Shown: in pieces, positions 13,743 through 21,604 of the stretch
Numbering within the stretch: position 1 is the stretch's first letter
Layout: each line of letters starts with the position of its first letter
Assembly (NCBI GenBank): GCA_035316885.1
Contig: DATHII010000057.1
Coordinates: 1-27,020 of the forward strand
Origin: DASRTE01 sp035316885
GTDB lineage: Bacteria; Actinomycetota; Actinomycetes; Jiangellales; Jiangellaceae
Length of the DNA stretch: 27,020 nucleotides
Reading direction: 5' to 3'
Position numbers and translations under genes: made by a program
The notes under the pieces: generated by a model
Told to the model about the DNA's origin: nothing
The model's database searches: none
Seen by the model: the letters and a program-made list of their open reading frames with translations, nothing else

Positions 13743-13787
13743 GGCCAGCGCGTGGCCCTCCCACCGGTACCGACAGCGGGTGCTGTC
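13743..13787 (-). promoter_or_regulatory. Two hairpins in the rplK-rplA junction
   Basis: GGCCA-GCGCG-TGGCC (13743-13757) and GACAGC-GGGT-GCTGTC (13772-13787) are perfect small hairpins. The second overlaps the rplK stop codon. They may slow ribosomes or nucleases between the two genes, or form a ribosomal-protein binding site. No ligand can be assigned by eye. Confidence 0.45.
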
Positions 13788-14217
13788 AGTTCTCGATCGT
13801 GACGCCCATCTGGCGGGCGGTTCCGGCAATGATCTTCTCGGCGGCGTCGAGGTCGTTGGCGTTCAGGTCGGGCATCTTCTGCTCGGCGATGGCGCGGACC
13901 TGTTCACGGGTGATCGTCGCGACCTTGATCTTGTGCGGTTCGCCGGAGCCCTTCTCGACACCCGCGGCCTTGAGGATGAGCTTGGCCGCCGGCGGCGTCT
14001 TGGTGACGAAGGTGAAGGACCGGTCCTCGTAGACCGTGATCTCCACCGGGATCACGTTTCCGCGCTGCGACTCGGTGGCGGCGTTGTAGGCCTTGCAGAA
14101 CTCCATGATGTTGACGCCGTGCTGACCCAATGCGGGGCCGACCGGTGGGGCGGGCGTGGCCTGCCCGGCCTGGATCTGCAGCTTGATGAGGCCTGCGACC
14201 TTCTTCTTCGGAGCCAT
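13786..14217 (-). CDS. rplK: Ribosomal protein uL11
   Basis: L11 binds 23S rRNA at the GTPase-associated centre and, in its family, is needed for the stringent response via RelA. It is 143 residues, starting MAPKKKVAGLIKLQIQAG at the ATG 14217, with AAGGAACCGCAGGAA upstream. Signature segments are PPVGPALGQHGVNIMEFCKA in the N-terminal domain and the C-terminal RNA-binding TARQMGVTIEN. The Pro-rich turn (ATPAPPVGP) where thiopeptides act on the family is intact. It follows nusG by 66 bases in the same operon. Confidence 0.99.
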   Translation of the reverse strand: MAPKKKVAGLIKLQIQAGQATPAPPVGPALGQHGVNIMEFCKAYNAATESQRGNVIPVEITVYEDRSFTFVTKTPPAAKLILKAAGVEKGSGEPHKIKVATITREQVRAIAEQKMPDLNANDLDAAEKIIAGTARQMGVTIEN

Positions 14218-14283
14218 TTCCTGCGGTTCCTTACCTACTGAGTTCGTACGGCGGCGCGGACCGGGTGATCCACGCCGGGATGG

Positions 14284-15045
14284 TCAGAGCTTCTGAATCT
14301 GGTTGAACGAGAGCTCGACCGGAGTCTCGCGGCCGAAGATCTCGACCAGACCCTTGATCTTCTGCGAGTCGGCATTGATCTCGTTGATCGTCGCGTGCAG
14401 CGTGGCGAACGGTCCGTCGACGACCATGACCGAGTCGCCGACCTGGAAGTCGACGACCTCCACCTGCTTCTGCCGCTCGCCGATGGGCTTCGTGCGTTCG
14501 ACCACGTCGGGGGCGAGCCACCGCTCGACCTCGCCGAGGGTCAGCGGCAACGGCTGGTGGGCATGGCCGACGAATCCGGTGACCGCCGGGGTGTGGCGCA
14601 CGGTGGCCCACGACTCGTCGGTCATGTCCATGCGGACGAGGACGTAGCCGGGGAACCGGTTGCGCTTGACCAGACGACGCTGGCCGTTCTTGATCTCGGC
14701 AACCTCTTCCTGCGGGACCACCACCTCGAAGATGAAGTCCTCCATATTGAGGCTGCCGATGCGGCTCTCGAGGTTGGTGCGGACCCGGTTCTCCATGCCG
14801 GAGTAGGTCTGCACGACAAACCATCCGCCCGGCTTGGACTTGAGTACGCGCCGGAACTCCTCGAGGGGATCCTCGGCGTCGACTTCGCTCGGGGCAACGG
14901 CGTCCGCCTCGGTGCCCGGCGCCTGGGGTTCGACGGCGTCGAGCGCCTCGTCGGTGTGACCATTGTGGTCCGACGAGGGCAGGACGGACTCCGGCGAGTT
15001 CTCGGGCGGGTGCTGCTCGGACACGGTGGCGACTTCTTCCTCCAT
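14284..15045 (-). CDS. nusG: Transcription termination/antitermination factor NusG
   Basis: NusG binds RNA polymerase and links it to Rho or to the ribosome. It is 253 residues from the ATG at 15045 (MEEEVATVSEQHPPENS). Residues 1-72 are an acidic, low-complexity extension typical of actinobacterial NusG. The NGN domain follows, with WFVVQTYSGMENRVRTNLE and NRFPGYVLVRMDM. The C-terminal KOW domain contains FQVGDSVMVVDGPFATLHAT and ends VELSFNQIQKL. It lies 19 bases after secE, as expected for the conserved secE-nusG pair. Confidence 0.99.
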   Translation of the reverse strand: MEEEVATVSEQHPPENSPESVLPSSDHNGHTDEALDAVEPQAPGTEADAVAPSEVDAEDPLEEFRRVLKSKPGGWFVVQTYSGMENRVRTNLESRIGSLNMEDFIFEVVVPQEEVAEIKNGQRRLVKRNRFPGYVLVRMDMTDESWATVRHTPAVTGFVGHAHQPLPLTLGEVERWLAPDVVERTKPIGERQKQVEVVDFQVGDSVMVVDGPFATLHATINEINADSQKIKGLVEIFGRETPVELSFNQIQKL

Positions 15046-15064
15046 AGACGGTGACGGCCTGGCC

Positions 15065-15325
15065 TCAGCCGAAGATCCGGAAAATCGCCCAGCCGAAGGC
15101 CAGGTCGAGAACCGAGACTATGGCGATCATGATTCCGACGAACACGAGCACGACGGCCGTGTAGGTCAGCAGCTGCTGGCGCGTGGGGTAGACGACCTTG
15201 CGCAGCTCGGCGACGACCTGGCGGACGAACAGGGCGATGCGCGCAGGGCGCAGGCGGGCGAGGCCGCCGCGCTGCTGCGGACGGCCACGCTCGGGCGTCG
15301 CGGTCTGACCACGCGTCTCCGTCAC
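15065..15325 (-). CDS. secE: Preprotein translocase subunit SecE
   Basis: SecE clamps SecY in the inner-membrane export channel. It is 86 residues from the GTG at 15325 (MTETRGQTATPERG), with GAGGT upstream. A basic cytoplasmic stretch (RPQQRGGLARLRP) is followed by the family motif VVAELRKVVYPTRQQLLTY and one membrane helix, AVVLVFVGIMIAIVSVLDLA. This single-helix form is usual outside the enterobacteria. An earlier in-frame start at 15415 would extend into the tRNA-Trp gene and is rejected. It sits 63 bases after tRNA-Trp and shares its transcript. Confidence 0.97.
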   Translation of the reverse strand: MTETRGQTATPERGRPQQRGGLARLRPARIALFVRQVVAELRKVVYPTRQQLLTYTAVVLVFVGIMIAIVSVLDLAFGWAIFRIFG

Positions 15326-15388
15326 GTCGTACCTCGCTGTCGGGCCGCTCCCCGGAGGTTCGCGGCGGTCTGGTGTCTGGACTTCGAG

Positions 15389-15461
15389 CAGGGCAGGAGG
15401 GACTTGAACCCCCAACCGCCGGTTTTGGAGACCGGTGCTCTTCCAGTTGAGCTACTGCCCT
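15389..15461 (-). tRNA. tRNA-Trp (CCA)
   Basis: A 73-base cloverleaf. The acceptor arm is AGGGCAG/CTGCCCT with discriminator G. The D arm is AGCTCAACTGGAAGAGC, the anticodon loop CTCCAAA with anticodon CCA, and the T arm contains GGTTCAAGTCC. The 3' CCA is not encoded. It immediately precedes secE, the standard actinobacterial arrangement. Confidence 0.97.
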
Positions 15462-15538
15462 TCGGTGGCCGCACTGATCCACCGTCGCACACCATGCGGG
15501 CACACTTCGGCAGGGGTCCAACGACCACCAGACACACG

Positions 15539-15569
15539 AGTGTACGGGGTCGGCCCGCCGCAGGTCGAA
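15539..15569 (-). promoter_or_regulatory. Candidate promoter for tRNA-Trp-secE-nusG-rplKA
   Basis: On the minus strand TTCGAC (15569-15564) and TACACT (15544-15539) are 19 bases apart, giving a start about 70 bases before tRNA-Trp. The spacer is slightly long, so the -35 is less certain than the -10. Confidence 0.45.
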
Positions 15570-15638
15570 CCGCGAGCGCAGGCGGGACGCGCCGGTCGCG
15601 GTCGGCACGAGTCCCTGCTGTGGTGCCAGGATGAGGCC

Positions 15639-16874
15639 ATGACCGACCCCGCGTTCACCGGGCTGGCGTCGGGACCGATCCCCGCCCGGATCTCCGCCCG
15701 GATCGGCTCGATCGCCGAGTCGGCGACACTCGCCGTCGACGCCAGGGCCAAGGCCCTCAAGGCGCGCGGCCGGCCGGTGATCGGGTTCGGTGCGGGGGAA
15801 CCCGACTTCCCCACCCCCGACTACATCGTCGAGGCCGCCGCCGAGGCCTGCCGCGATCCGCGCAACCACCGGTACACCCCCGCGGGTGGCCTGCCGGAGC
15901 TCCGGGAGGCGATCGCCGCCAAGACGGCGCGCGACTCCGGGTACCGGGTCGACGCCGCCCATGTGCTGGTCACCAACGGCGGCAAGCAGGCCGTCTTCGA
16001 AGCGTTTGCCACGCTGCTCGACCCGGGCGACGAGGTGCTGCTGCCGACGCCGTACTGGACTACGTACCCGGAGTCGATCCGCCTCGCTGGTGGGGTGCCG
16101 GTCGAGGTGCCCTCCGACGAGACGTCCGAATACCGCGTCACGGTCGACCAACTCGCGCAGTTGCGGACGGGACGGACGAAGGTACTGCTGTTCTGCTCCC
16201 CGTCGAACCCGACCGGTGCGGTCTACAGCCGTGAGGAGGTCGGGCGGATCGGACGGTGGGCACACGAGAACGGGCTGTGGGTCGTCACCGACGAGATCTA
16301 CGAGCACCTCACCTACGGTGGCGCGGAGTTCTCGTCCATGCCGGTCGAGGTCCCCGAGCTCGCCGAGACGTGCGTCGTCGTCAACGGCGTCGCCAAGACG
16401 TACGCCATGACCGGCTGGCGGGTGGGTTGGCTGATCGGGCCTCGCGACGTCGTCAGGGCCGCGACCAACCTGCAGTCGCACGCGACCTCCAACGTCTCCA
16501 ACGTGTCCCAGCGTGCCGCGTTGGCGGCGGTCACCGGCGACCTGTCCGCTGTCGCGATGATGCGCGACGCGTTCGACCGGCGGCGGCACACGATCGTCTC
16601 GATGCTCGGCGAGATCGACGGACTCGCGTGTCCTGAACCCAAGGGTGCGTTCTACGTCTACCCGTCGGTCAAGGGGTTGCTCGGCCGGCAGATAGCGGGC
16701 CGGACACCCAGTACGAGCGCGCAGTTGGCGGAGCTCGTCCTCGACGAGGTCGAGGTCGCCGTCGTGCCGGGCGAGGCATTCGGACCCAGCGGATATCTCC
16801 GGCTGTCCTATGCACTGGGCGACGACGACCTGGCCGAGGGCGTATCCCGGCTCCAGCGACTGCTCGCACCCTGA
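15639..16874 (+). CDS. aspC: Aspartate aminotransferase family enzyme
   Basis: A cytoplasmic PLP-dependent class I aminotransferase of fold type I, probably transferring the amino group of aspartate to 2-oxoglutarate. It is 411 residues from the ATG at 15639 (MTDPAFTGLASGPIP), preceded by AGGATGAGG. Diagnostic segments are GFGAGEPDFPTPDYI, RYTPAGGLPELREAI, FCSPSNPTGAVYS and NGVAKTYAMTGWRVGW, where K253 should bind PLP, with the substrate-binding Arg near GYLRLSYA. The subgroup fits the bacterial I-gamma type. Exact substrate choice cannot be read by eye. An upstream in-frame extension overlaps the tRNA-Trp gene and is not coding. It is followed after two bases by add. Confidence 0.95.
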   Translation: MTDPAFTGLASGPIPARISARIGSIAESATLAVDARAKALKARGRPVIGFGAGEPDFPTPDYIVEAAAEACRDPRNHRYTPAGGLPELREAIAAKTARDSGYRVDAAHVLVTNGGKQAVFEAFATLLDPGDEVLLPTPYWTTYPESIRLAGGVPVEVPSDETSEYRVTVDQLAQLRTGRTKVLLFCSPSNPTGAVYSREEVGRIGRWAHENGLWVVTDEIYEHLTYGGAEFSSMPVEVPELAETCVVVNGVAKTYAMTGWRVGWLIGPRDVVRAATNLQSHATSNVSNVSQRAALAAVTGDLSAVAMMRDAFDRRRHTIVSMLGEIDGLACPEPKGAFYVYPSVKGLLGRQIAGRTPSTSAQLAELVLDEVEVAVVPGEAFGPSGYLRLSYALGDDDLAEGVSRLQRLLAP

Positions 16875-16876
16875 CG

Positions 16877-17935
16877 GTGCCGCGCGACCTGCGATCGCTG
16901 CCGAAGGCGCACCTGCACCTGCATTTCACGGGGTCGATGCGCCACTCGACGCTGATCGAGTTGGCGGCAGCGCACGGAGTACGGCTGCCCGACGCGCTCG
17001 AGGCGGACTGGCCCCCGCGGCTGTCCGCGACCGACGAGAAGGGCTGGTTCCGGTTCCAGCGGCTCTACGATCTCGCCCGGTCCGTACTGCGCGACGAGGC
17101 CGACGTGCGGCGTCTCGTGCTGGAGGCCGCACAGGACGAGGCAGCCGAGGGATCCGGGTGGCTCGAGATCCAGGTCGACCCGTCCGGGTACGCCGCGCGC
17201 TTCGGCGGAATCACGGCGTTCACCGACCTCGTGCTCGACGCCTCCCGCTCGGCGGCGGCGACCAGCGGCGTCGGCATCGCTGTCGTCATAGCGGCGAACC
17301 GCACCCGGCACCCGCTCGACGCCCGCACCCTGGCCCGGCTCGCCGTGCAGTACGCGGGCCGCGGCGTGGTCGGGTTCGGCCTGTCCAACGACGAGCGCCG
17401 CGGCGATGTCCACGCTTTCGCGCCGGCGTTCCGGATCGCCGCCACCGCCGGCCTGCTCTCGGTACCGCACGGCGGTGAGCTGCGCGGACCTGACAGCGTG
17501 CGCGCGTGCCTCGACTACCTTGGCGCCCGTCGGCTCGGACACGGCGTCCGCTCCGCCGAGGCCCCGTCGCTGCTGGCGCGGGTGGCCGACACCGGGGTGA
17601 CCCTCGAGGTGTGCCCGGCGTCGAACGTCGCGCTCGGCGTCTATCCGAAGGCGTCCGATGTCCCTCTGCGCCAGCTCCTCGAGGCCGGCGCCCGGGTCGC
17701 CCTCGGCGCCGACGACCCGTTGCTGTTCGGCTCCCGCCTGGTCGACCAGTATGAGATCGCGCGCTCTGCGCACGACTTGGGCGACACCGAGCTCGCCGCG
17801 CTCGCGCGTACGTCGGTCGACGCGTCGGCAGCTCCGTCCGACATCCGTGTCCGCCTGCTGGCGGGCATCGATGCGTGGCTCGCGGATCCCGTCGTCCCAG
17901 GGGAGCAAACCTCACCTCGAGCGCAACCGACCTAG
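16877..17935 (+). CDS. add: Adenosine deaminase-like aminohydrolase
   Basis: A zinc-dependent TIM-barrel deaminase of the adenosine/AMP deaminase family, 352 residues, starting at the GTG 16877, two bases after the aspC stop. The metal site is H14 and H16 in KAHLHLHFTGS, the later histidine in RLGHG, and the aspartates in GADDPLLFG. The catalytic Glu is in HGGE. Several family positions differ from textbook adenosine deaminase: KAELHLHLEGS is here KAHLHLHFTGS, the GDE region is LSNDERRG and HAGE is HGGE. The substrate may therefore not be adenosine; aminodeoxyfutalosine deaminases of the menaquinone pathway belong to the same family. The stop TAG overlaps the murB stop of the opposite strand. 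Confidence 0.85.
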   Translation: MPRDLRSLPKAHLHLHFTGSMRHSTLIELAAAHGVRLPDALEADWPPRLSATDEKGWFRFQRLYDLARSVLRDEADVRRLVLEAAQDEAAEGSGWLEIQVDPSGYAARFGGITAFTDLVLDASRSAAATSGVGIAVVIAANRTRHPLDARTLARLAVQYAGRGVVGFGLSNDERRGDVHAFAPAFRIAATAGLLSVPHGGELRGPDSVRACLDYLGARRLGHGVRSAEAPSLLARVADTGVTLEVCPASNVALGVYPKASDVPLRQLLEAGARVALGADDPLLFGSRLVDQYEIARSAHDLGDTELAALARTSVDASAAPSDIRVRLLAGIDAWLADPVVPGEQTSPRAQPT

Positions 17936-19002
17936 AGGGAGCAGCCGACCAGGACCGGCTCGGGGACCAGTTCGACCCCGAAGGTCGCCCGCACGCCGTC
18001 GCGAATCTCACGCGCGAGCTCGAGCAGGTCGACCGTGCTTGCCCCGCCCCTGTTGGTCAGGGCGAGCGTGTGCTTGTCGGACAACGCGACCCGCCCGCCG
18101 GGCCCTGCGTATCCGCGCGAGAACCCGGCCTGCTCGATCAGCCAGGCCGCGCTCGTCTTGACCCGGCCGCCTGCTGCCGGCCAGCGAGGCGCCTGCTCGG
18201 GCAAGGTCGCTGCCCGTCGGCCGTCGAGCACCGGATTGGTGTAGAAGGAGCCGGCGCTCCACGTGTCGTGATCGGACTCGTCGAGAACCATCCCCTTGCC
18301 GCGCCGCAGCGCGAGGACGGCCTCACGGACCTCCGCGGCGGGTGCACGTTCCCCGATCCTCATGCCGAGCTTGCGGGCCAGTTCCGCGTACCGAACCGGT
18401 GCCGCCGCGAGCGTGCCCTCCCGGAACTGGTAGGCGACCTCGAGGACGACGTAGCGATCATTGCCCCTGAACCGGCTGGTCCGGTAGCCGAAGCCGCACT
18501 CGGCGTTGGCGAAGGTCCGCACCGCCCTGTCGACACGGTCGTACGTACGGACCGACCAGATGGTCTCGGCGACCTCCTGGCCGTATGCGCCCACGTTCTG
18601 CATCGGCGTGGCCCCGACGGCTCCCGGGATGCCCGCCAGTGCCTCGACGCCGGTCCAGCCCTCGTTCACGGCACGCGCCACGAGGCCGTCCCACGACTCG
18701 CCGGCCGCTGCCGTCACGACGACACCACCGCAGGCGGCGAGGTCGTCGGGTGCACATCCGGAGTTGTCAACCTCGACACCGCGGGACGTGACCAGGACGA
18801 CCGTGCCCTCGAATCCCTCATCCGCGACCACGACGTTGGAGCCACCGCACAGGACTAGCACCGGTTCCCCACGCTCGTCGCATTCGCGCACCGCGTCGAC
18901 GAGTGCCGCCGTCGTCGGTGCTTCGACCAGACGCGCCGCCGCACCGCCGAGGCGCAGCGTCGTCAGGTCCGAGAGACGGACGTTCTGCCTGAGGTCGGGC
19001 AC
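17932..19002 (-). CDS. murB: UDP-N-acetylenolpyruvoylglucosamine reductase
   Basis: MurB, the FAD enzyme that uses NADPH to reduce UDP-GlcNAc-enolpyruvate to UDP-MurNAc in peptidoglycan precursor synthesis. It is 356 residues from the GTG at 19002 (MPDLRQNVRLSDLTTLRLGG). Flavin-binding segments are VLCGGSNVVVAD and GIPGAVGATPMQNVGAYGQE. The catalytic Ser is in AGSFYTNPVL, and the final active-site Glu is near ELVPEPVL. The GYRTSRF loop marks the type I enzyme. No clear ribosome site precedes the GTG, but it starts 11 bases after the MFS stop, so translational coupling is likely. The stop codon shares a CTAG with the convergent add gene. Confidence 0.97.
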   Translation of the reverse strand: MPDLRQNVRLSDLTTLRLGGAAARLVEAPTTAALVDAVRECDERGEPVLVLCGGSNVVVADEGFEGTVVLVTSRGVEVDNSGCAPDDLAACGGVVVTAAAGESWDGLVARAVNEGWTGVEALAGIPGAVGATPMQNVGAYGQEVAETIWSVRTYDRVDRAVRTFANAECGFGYRTSRFRGNDRYVVLEVAYQFREGTLAAAPVRYAELARKLGMRIGERAPAAEVREAVLALRRGKGMVLDESDHDTWSAGSFYTNPVLDGRRAATLPEQAPRWPAAGGRVKTSAAWLIEQAGFSRGYAGPGGRVALSDKHTLALTNRGGASTVDLLELAREIRDGVRATFGVELVPEPVLVGCSL

Positions 19003-19013
19003 GAGACCGCAGG

Positions 19014-20231
19014 CTAGTCGCGGGTCGCCGCAACCACGGGCAGCGGCCTGGCCGCACCGGTAACGGCAAGGCTGAGCACCAGTGCCACGAGGATCACGAG
19101 AAGAGCGCGCAGCACCCCGACCCGGTCACCGAGCAGCCCGATCAGCGGCGGCCCGGCCAGGAAGGCCGTGTACCCGATCGACGCGACGACGCTGACCCGG
19201 GCGGCCGCGTACCGCTGCTCGTCCGACGCGGCGCTCATTCCGACCGGAAAGCCCAACGATGCACCGAGCCCCCACAGCGCGGTGCCGGCAAGGGCGAGAG
19301 CCAGCGAACCGCCGAGCACGAAGACCATCACTCCGACGATCGCCAAGCCGGTGCACGACCGCAGCACGACGACCCGGCCGAACCGGTCGAGCAGCGAGGT
19401 GCCCGAGATCCGACCGACGGTCATCGCCGCGACGAACACACCGAAGCCGACCGCGCCGACGGCGTGGCTTGTGCCGTATCCGTCGACGAGGGCGAGGGCG
19501 AGCCAGTCGTTCGCGGTGCCCTCGACCAGGGCGGCCGCCAGCACCATGAGACCGATCAGCAGGGTGCGGGGTTCGCGCCAGGCCGCCAGCGGATGGCGCC
19601 GGTCGGCGGTGTCCGCCGGCTTGGCCGCTGGGGCTACCGGCGTGAAGAAGCGCGCCGACATGAGCACACCGGCGAGGATGAGGGCTGCCGCCGCTGTCAG
19701 GTGGATATCGAGGGGTACGTCCGCGGCAGCGGCGAGCGCTCCGGTGCCGGCCCCGGCCACGGTGCCGAGGCTGAAGGCCGCGTGGAACCTCGGCATGATC
19801 GTCCGTTCCAGGCACCGTTCGACATCGGCCCCCTCGACGTTCATGGCGACATCCCACACGCCGGCTCCTGAGCCGAACGCAAACAAGCCGGCGGCGACCA
19901 TGGCGGTGCTGACAGCACCGCCGCCGACCCCGACGACCAGCATGCCGGTACAGGCCGCGATCCCGCCGGCCGCGACAGTTCGGGCCGGGCCGATCCGCAG
20001 GACGATGGCACCGGCCGACGGCAGCGCGAGCACGGCGCCGGCAGACATGGCCAGCAGGAGCAGGCCCACGTCTCCGGGAGTCAGTCCCAGCTCGTCGCGG
20101 ATCGCAGGGACCCGGCTGATCCAGTTGGCCATCGCGAGCCCGTTGAGGGCGAACACCGCCGCAACCGCGGAGCGCGCCCGCAGGAGGGCCGGTAGCCCGC
20201 CGTCGGTCGGCGACCTCAGCGCAGGCGTCAT
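19014..20231 (-). CDS. MFS transporter
   Basis: A 405-residue inner-membrane major facilitator with about 12 hydrophobic helices. It starts with an N-terminal FALNGLAMANWISRVPAIRD and the first conserved region near LLLLAMSAGAVLALPSAG. A matching second half follows a hydrophilic centre (APAAKPADTADRRHP), with EGTANDWLALALVDGYG and FVAAMTVGRISGTSLLDRFG. The pattern resembles the YbjJ/FucP-like group, whose substrates are mostly unknown. Its ATG overlaps the hadB stop by one base (TGATG), and murB follows 11 bases later, so it sits inside a conserved housekeeping operon. Whether it exports or imports cannot be told from sequence. Confidence 0.9.
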   Translation of the reverse strand: MTPALRSPTDGGLPALLRARSAVAAVFALNGLAMANWISRVPAIRDELGLTPGDVGLLLLAMSAGAVLALPSAGAIVLRIGPARTVAAGGIAACTGMLVVGVGGGAVSTAMVAAGLFAFGSGAGVWDVAMNVEGADVERCLERTIMPRFHAAFSLGTVAGAGTGALAAAADVPLDIHLTAAAALILAGVLMSARFFTPVAPAAKPADTADRRHPLAAWREPRTLLIGLMVLAAALVEGTANDWLALALVDGYGTSHAVGAVGFGVFVAAMTVGRISGTSLLDRFGRVVVLRSCTGLAIVGVMVFVLGGSLALALAGTALWGLGASLGFPVGMSAASDEQRYAAARVSVVASIGYTAFLAGPPLIGLLGDRVGVLRALLVILVALVLSLAVTGAARPLPVVAATRD

Positions 20232-20644
20232 CAGCCGTTCGTGGGGGGACGGACGACGGCCCGAGCCTGGGTCAGCACCTTCTCGTCGCCGACCCTGACG
20301 TTGACCTCGACCCCGACGAGCCCGTCGTCGCGGACCTCCGACACGGCGGCATCGACGGTCACGGTGACGCCCGCGTCGTCGTCGGGCACGACGACAGGTC
20401 TCGCGAAACGCACGCCGTACTCCACCACCGCGCCGGGATCGCCGGCCCAGTCGGTCAACATCCGGCCGGCCAGCGCCATCGTCAGCATCCCGTGCGCGAT
20501 CACACCTGGCAGCCCGACGGACGCCGCGACTCGGTCGCTCCAGTGGATCGGGTTGAAATCGCCGGCGGCGCCCGCGTAACAGACCAGGTCCTCCCGGGTG
20601 ACGCGGAACTCGCGCTGCGGTAGGGCAGTGCCGATCTCAGTCAT
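20231..20644 (-). CDS. hadB: MaoC-like (3R)-hydroxyacyl dehydratase subunit
   Basis: A hot-dog-fold dehydratase, 137 residues from the ATG at 20644 (MTEIGTALPQREFRVTREDL). The hydratase signature is GDFNPIHWSD, with the catalytic pair D29 and H34, followed by GLPGVIAHGMLTM. In mycobacteria HadB pairs with HadA or HadC to dehydrate hydroxyacyl-ACP in FAS-II elongation. Here only HadA and HadB are present and no hadC follows, which fits an actinobacterium without long mycolic acids. It overlaps hadA by eight bases (ATGACTGA) and the MFS gene by one base, so all three are translationally coupled. Confidence 0.93.
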   Translation of the reverse strand: MTEIGTALPQREFRVTREDLVCYAGAAGDFNPIHWSDRVAASVGLPGVIAHGMLTMALAGRMLTDWAGDPGAVVEYGVRFARPVVVPDDDAGVTVTVDAAVSEVRDDGLVGVEVNVRVGDEKVLTQARAVVRPPTNG

Positions 20645-21086
20645 CGTCGCCACCGACCTCCCGGACGAGCAACGTCGCCGCAGCCGTGCAAATGCTCTCG
20701 CCGGAGCCGGACGCGACCTCACAGCGGATGCCGAGCAGGTCGTTGCCGCCGACCGACCGGATGGAGTCGAGTGTGGTGGTGGTCCGCAACTGCACACCGG
20801 CATGGATCGGCCGGGCGTGGGCGAAGCGCTGGTGGGCGTGGATGACGCGGGCGTAGACGATGCCGAGATCGTCCATTAGCACGTCGAAGCCACGCAGCAC
20901 CGGAATCATCGCGAACGTCGGCGGGGCGATGACATCGGGGTGTCCGAGCGACTTGGCCGCCTCGACGTCACGGTAGGCGGGGTTGGGGTCGCCGACGGCG
21001 TCGGCGAACTCACGGATCTTCTCCCGACTGACTTCGTACGGCTGCGGTGGGTAGACCCGGCCGGCGGCGGAGGGGTCGGTGGGCAT
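20637..21086 (-). CDS. hadA: MaoC-like dehydratase partner subunit
   Basis: A 149-residue hot-dog-fold protein of the FAS1-like dehydratase/UPF0336 group, from the ATG at 21086 (MPTDPSAAGRVYPPQPYEVS). It has the family segments KIREFADAVGDPNPAYRD, IAPPTFAMIPVLRG and the HAHQRFAHARPIHAG region, but not the D...H catalytic signature. It is expected to be the substrate-binding partner of HadB in a heterodimer. It lies downstream of rpmG, with a 55-base gap that contains a short tandem repeat, the standard rpmG-hadA-hadB order of actinobacteria. Confidence 0.93.
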   Translation of the reverse strand: MPTDPSAAGRVYPPQPYEVSREKIREFADAVGDPNPAYRDVEAAKSLGHPDVIAPPTFAMIPVLRGFDVLMDDLGIVYARVIHAHQRFAHARPIHAGVQLRTTTTLDSIRSVGGNDLLGIRCEVASGSGESICTAAATLLVREVGGDDD

Positions 21087-21109
21087 GGTCGCGACGCTAC
21101 CTGGAGGCA

Positions 21110-21140
21110 GCGACTCGTCGTAGGTCAGAGCGACTCGTCG
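21110..21140. repeat. Tandem 11-mer in the rpmG-hadA gap
   Basis: GCGACTCGTCG occurs at 21110-21120 and 21130-21140, each followed by GGTCAG after two or no extra bases. It looks like a small tandem duplication next to the rpmG stop. Confidence 0.7.
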
Positions 21141-21141
21141 G

Positions 21142-21312
21142 TCAGCGGGTCTCGCGGTGGGTCGTGTGGGTGCGGCAGCGCGGGCAGTACTTCTTCAGGT
21201 CGAGCCGGTCGGGGTCGTTCCGACGGTTCTTCGTGGTGATGTAGTTGCGCTCCTTGCACACCGTGCAGGCCATGGTGATCTTGGGGCGGATGTCTGCGCT
21301 CTTGGCGGCCAC
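21142..21312 (-). CDS. rpmG: Ribosomal protein bL33
   Basis: L33, a small zinc-ribbon protein of the large ribosomal subunit. It is 56 residues, starting at the GTG 21312 (MAAKSADIRPKITMACTVC), with GAGAGG upstream. The cysteines C16-x2-C19 and C43-x2-C46 (YCPRC) make this the zinc-binding form. NYITTKNRRNDPDRLDLKKY is the conserved middle. It lies about 100 bases after tRNA-Met and starts the rpmG-hadA-hadB-MFS-murB run. Confidence 0.97.
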   Translation of the reverse strand: MAAKSADIRPKITMACTVCKERNYITTKNRRNDPDRLDLKKYCPRCRTHTTHRETR

Positions 21313-21413
21313 GGGTGCCTCTCAACGGTCTATGGGTGCAAACTCGACAAGGGTAGCCGACCGCGCGGATGCCCTCCGAATCGGAGATCATCGCGGTCGG
21401 CCGGCCCGGTACG

Positions 21414-21487
21414 TAGCGGGGGCGGGACTCGAACCCGCGACACAACGATTATGAGCCGTTTGCTCTAACCACCTGAGCTACCCCGCC
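21414..21487 (-). tRNA. tRNA-Met (CAT)
   Basis: A 74-base cloverleaf. The acceptor is GGCGGGG/CCCCGCT with a G-T first pair and discriminator A. The D arm is AGCTCAGGTGGTTAGAGC, the anticodon loop CTCATAA with anticodon CAT, and the T arm has GGGTTCGAGTCCC. The first base pair and the lack of three G-C pairs below the anticodon loop point to the elongator rather than the initiator. CCA is not encoded. Confidence 0.95.
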
Positions 21488-21519
21488 TCTTCCCCGGCCA
21501 CAGATTCGTTGCCGGTCAG

Positions 21520-21592
21520 AGCCCCAATACGGAATCGAACCGTAGACCTTCTCCTTACCATGGAGACGCTCTGCCGACTGAGCTATTGGGGC
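21520..21592 (-). tRNA. tRNA-Thr (GGT)
   Basis: A 73-base cloverleaf. The acceptor is GCCCCAA/TTGGGGC and the D arm AGCTCAGTCGGCAGAGC. The anticodon stem is TCTCC/GGAGA around ATGGTAA with anticodon GGT, and the T arm has CGGTTCGATTCCG. It lies 32 bases before tRNA-Met on the same transcript. CCA is not encoded. Confidence 0.95.
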
Positions 21593-21604
21593 GAGCCGCA
21601 GTCG

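Noticed and set aside
14622..16589. 655-codon minus-strand frame across nusG, secE, tRNA-Trp and aspC
   Set aside because: It runs through a tRNA and three real genes in wrong frames and shows no domain.
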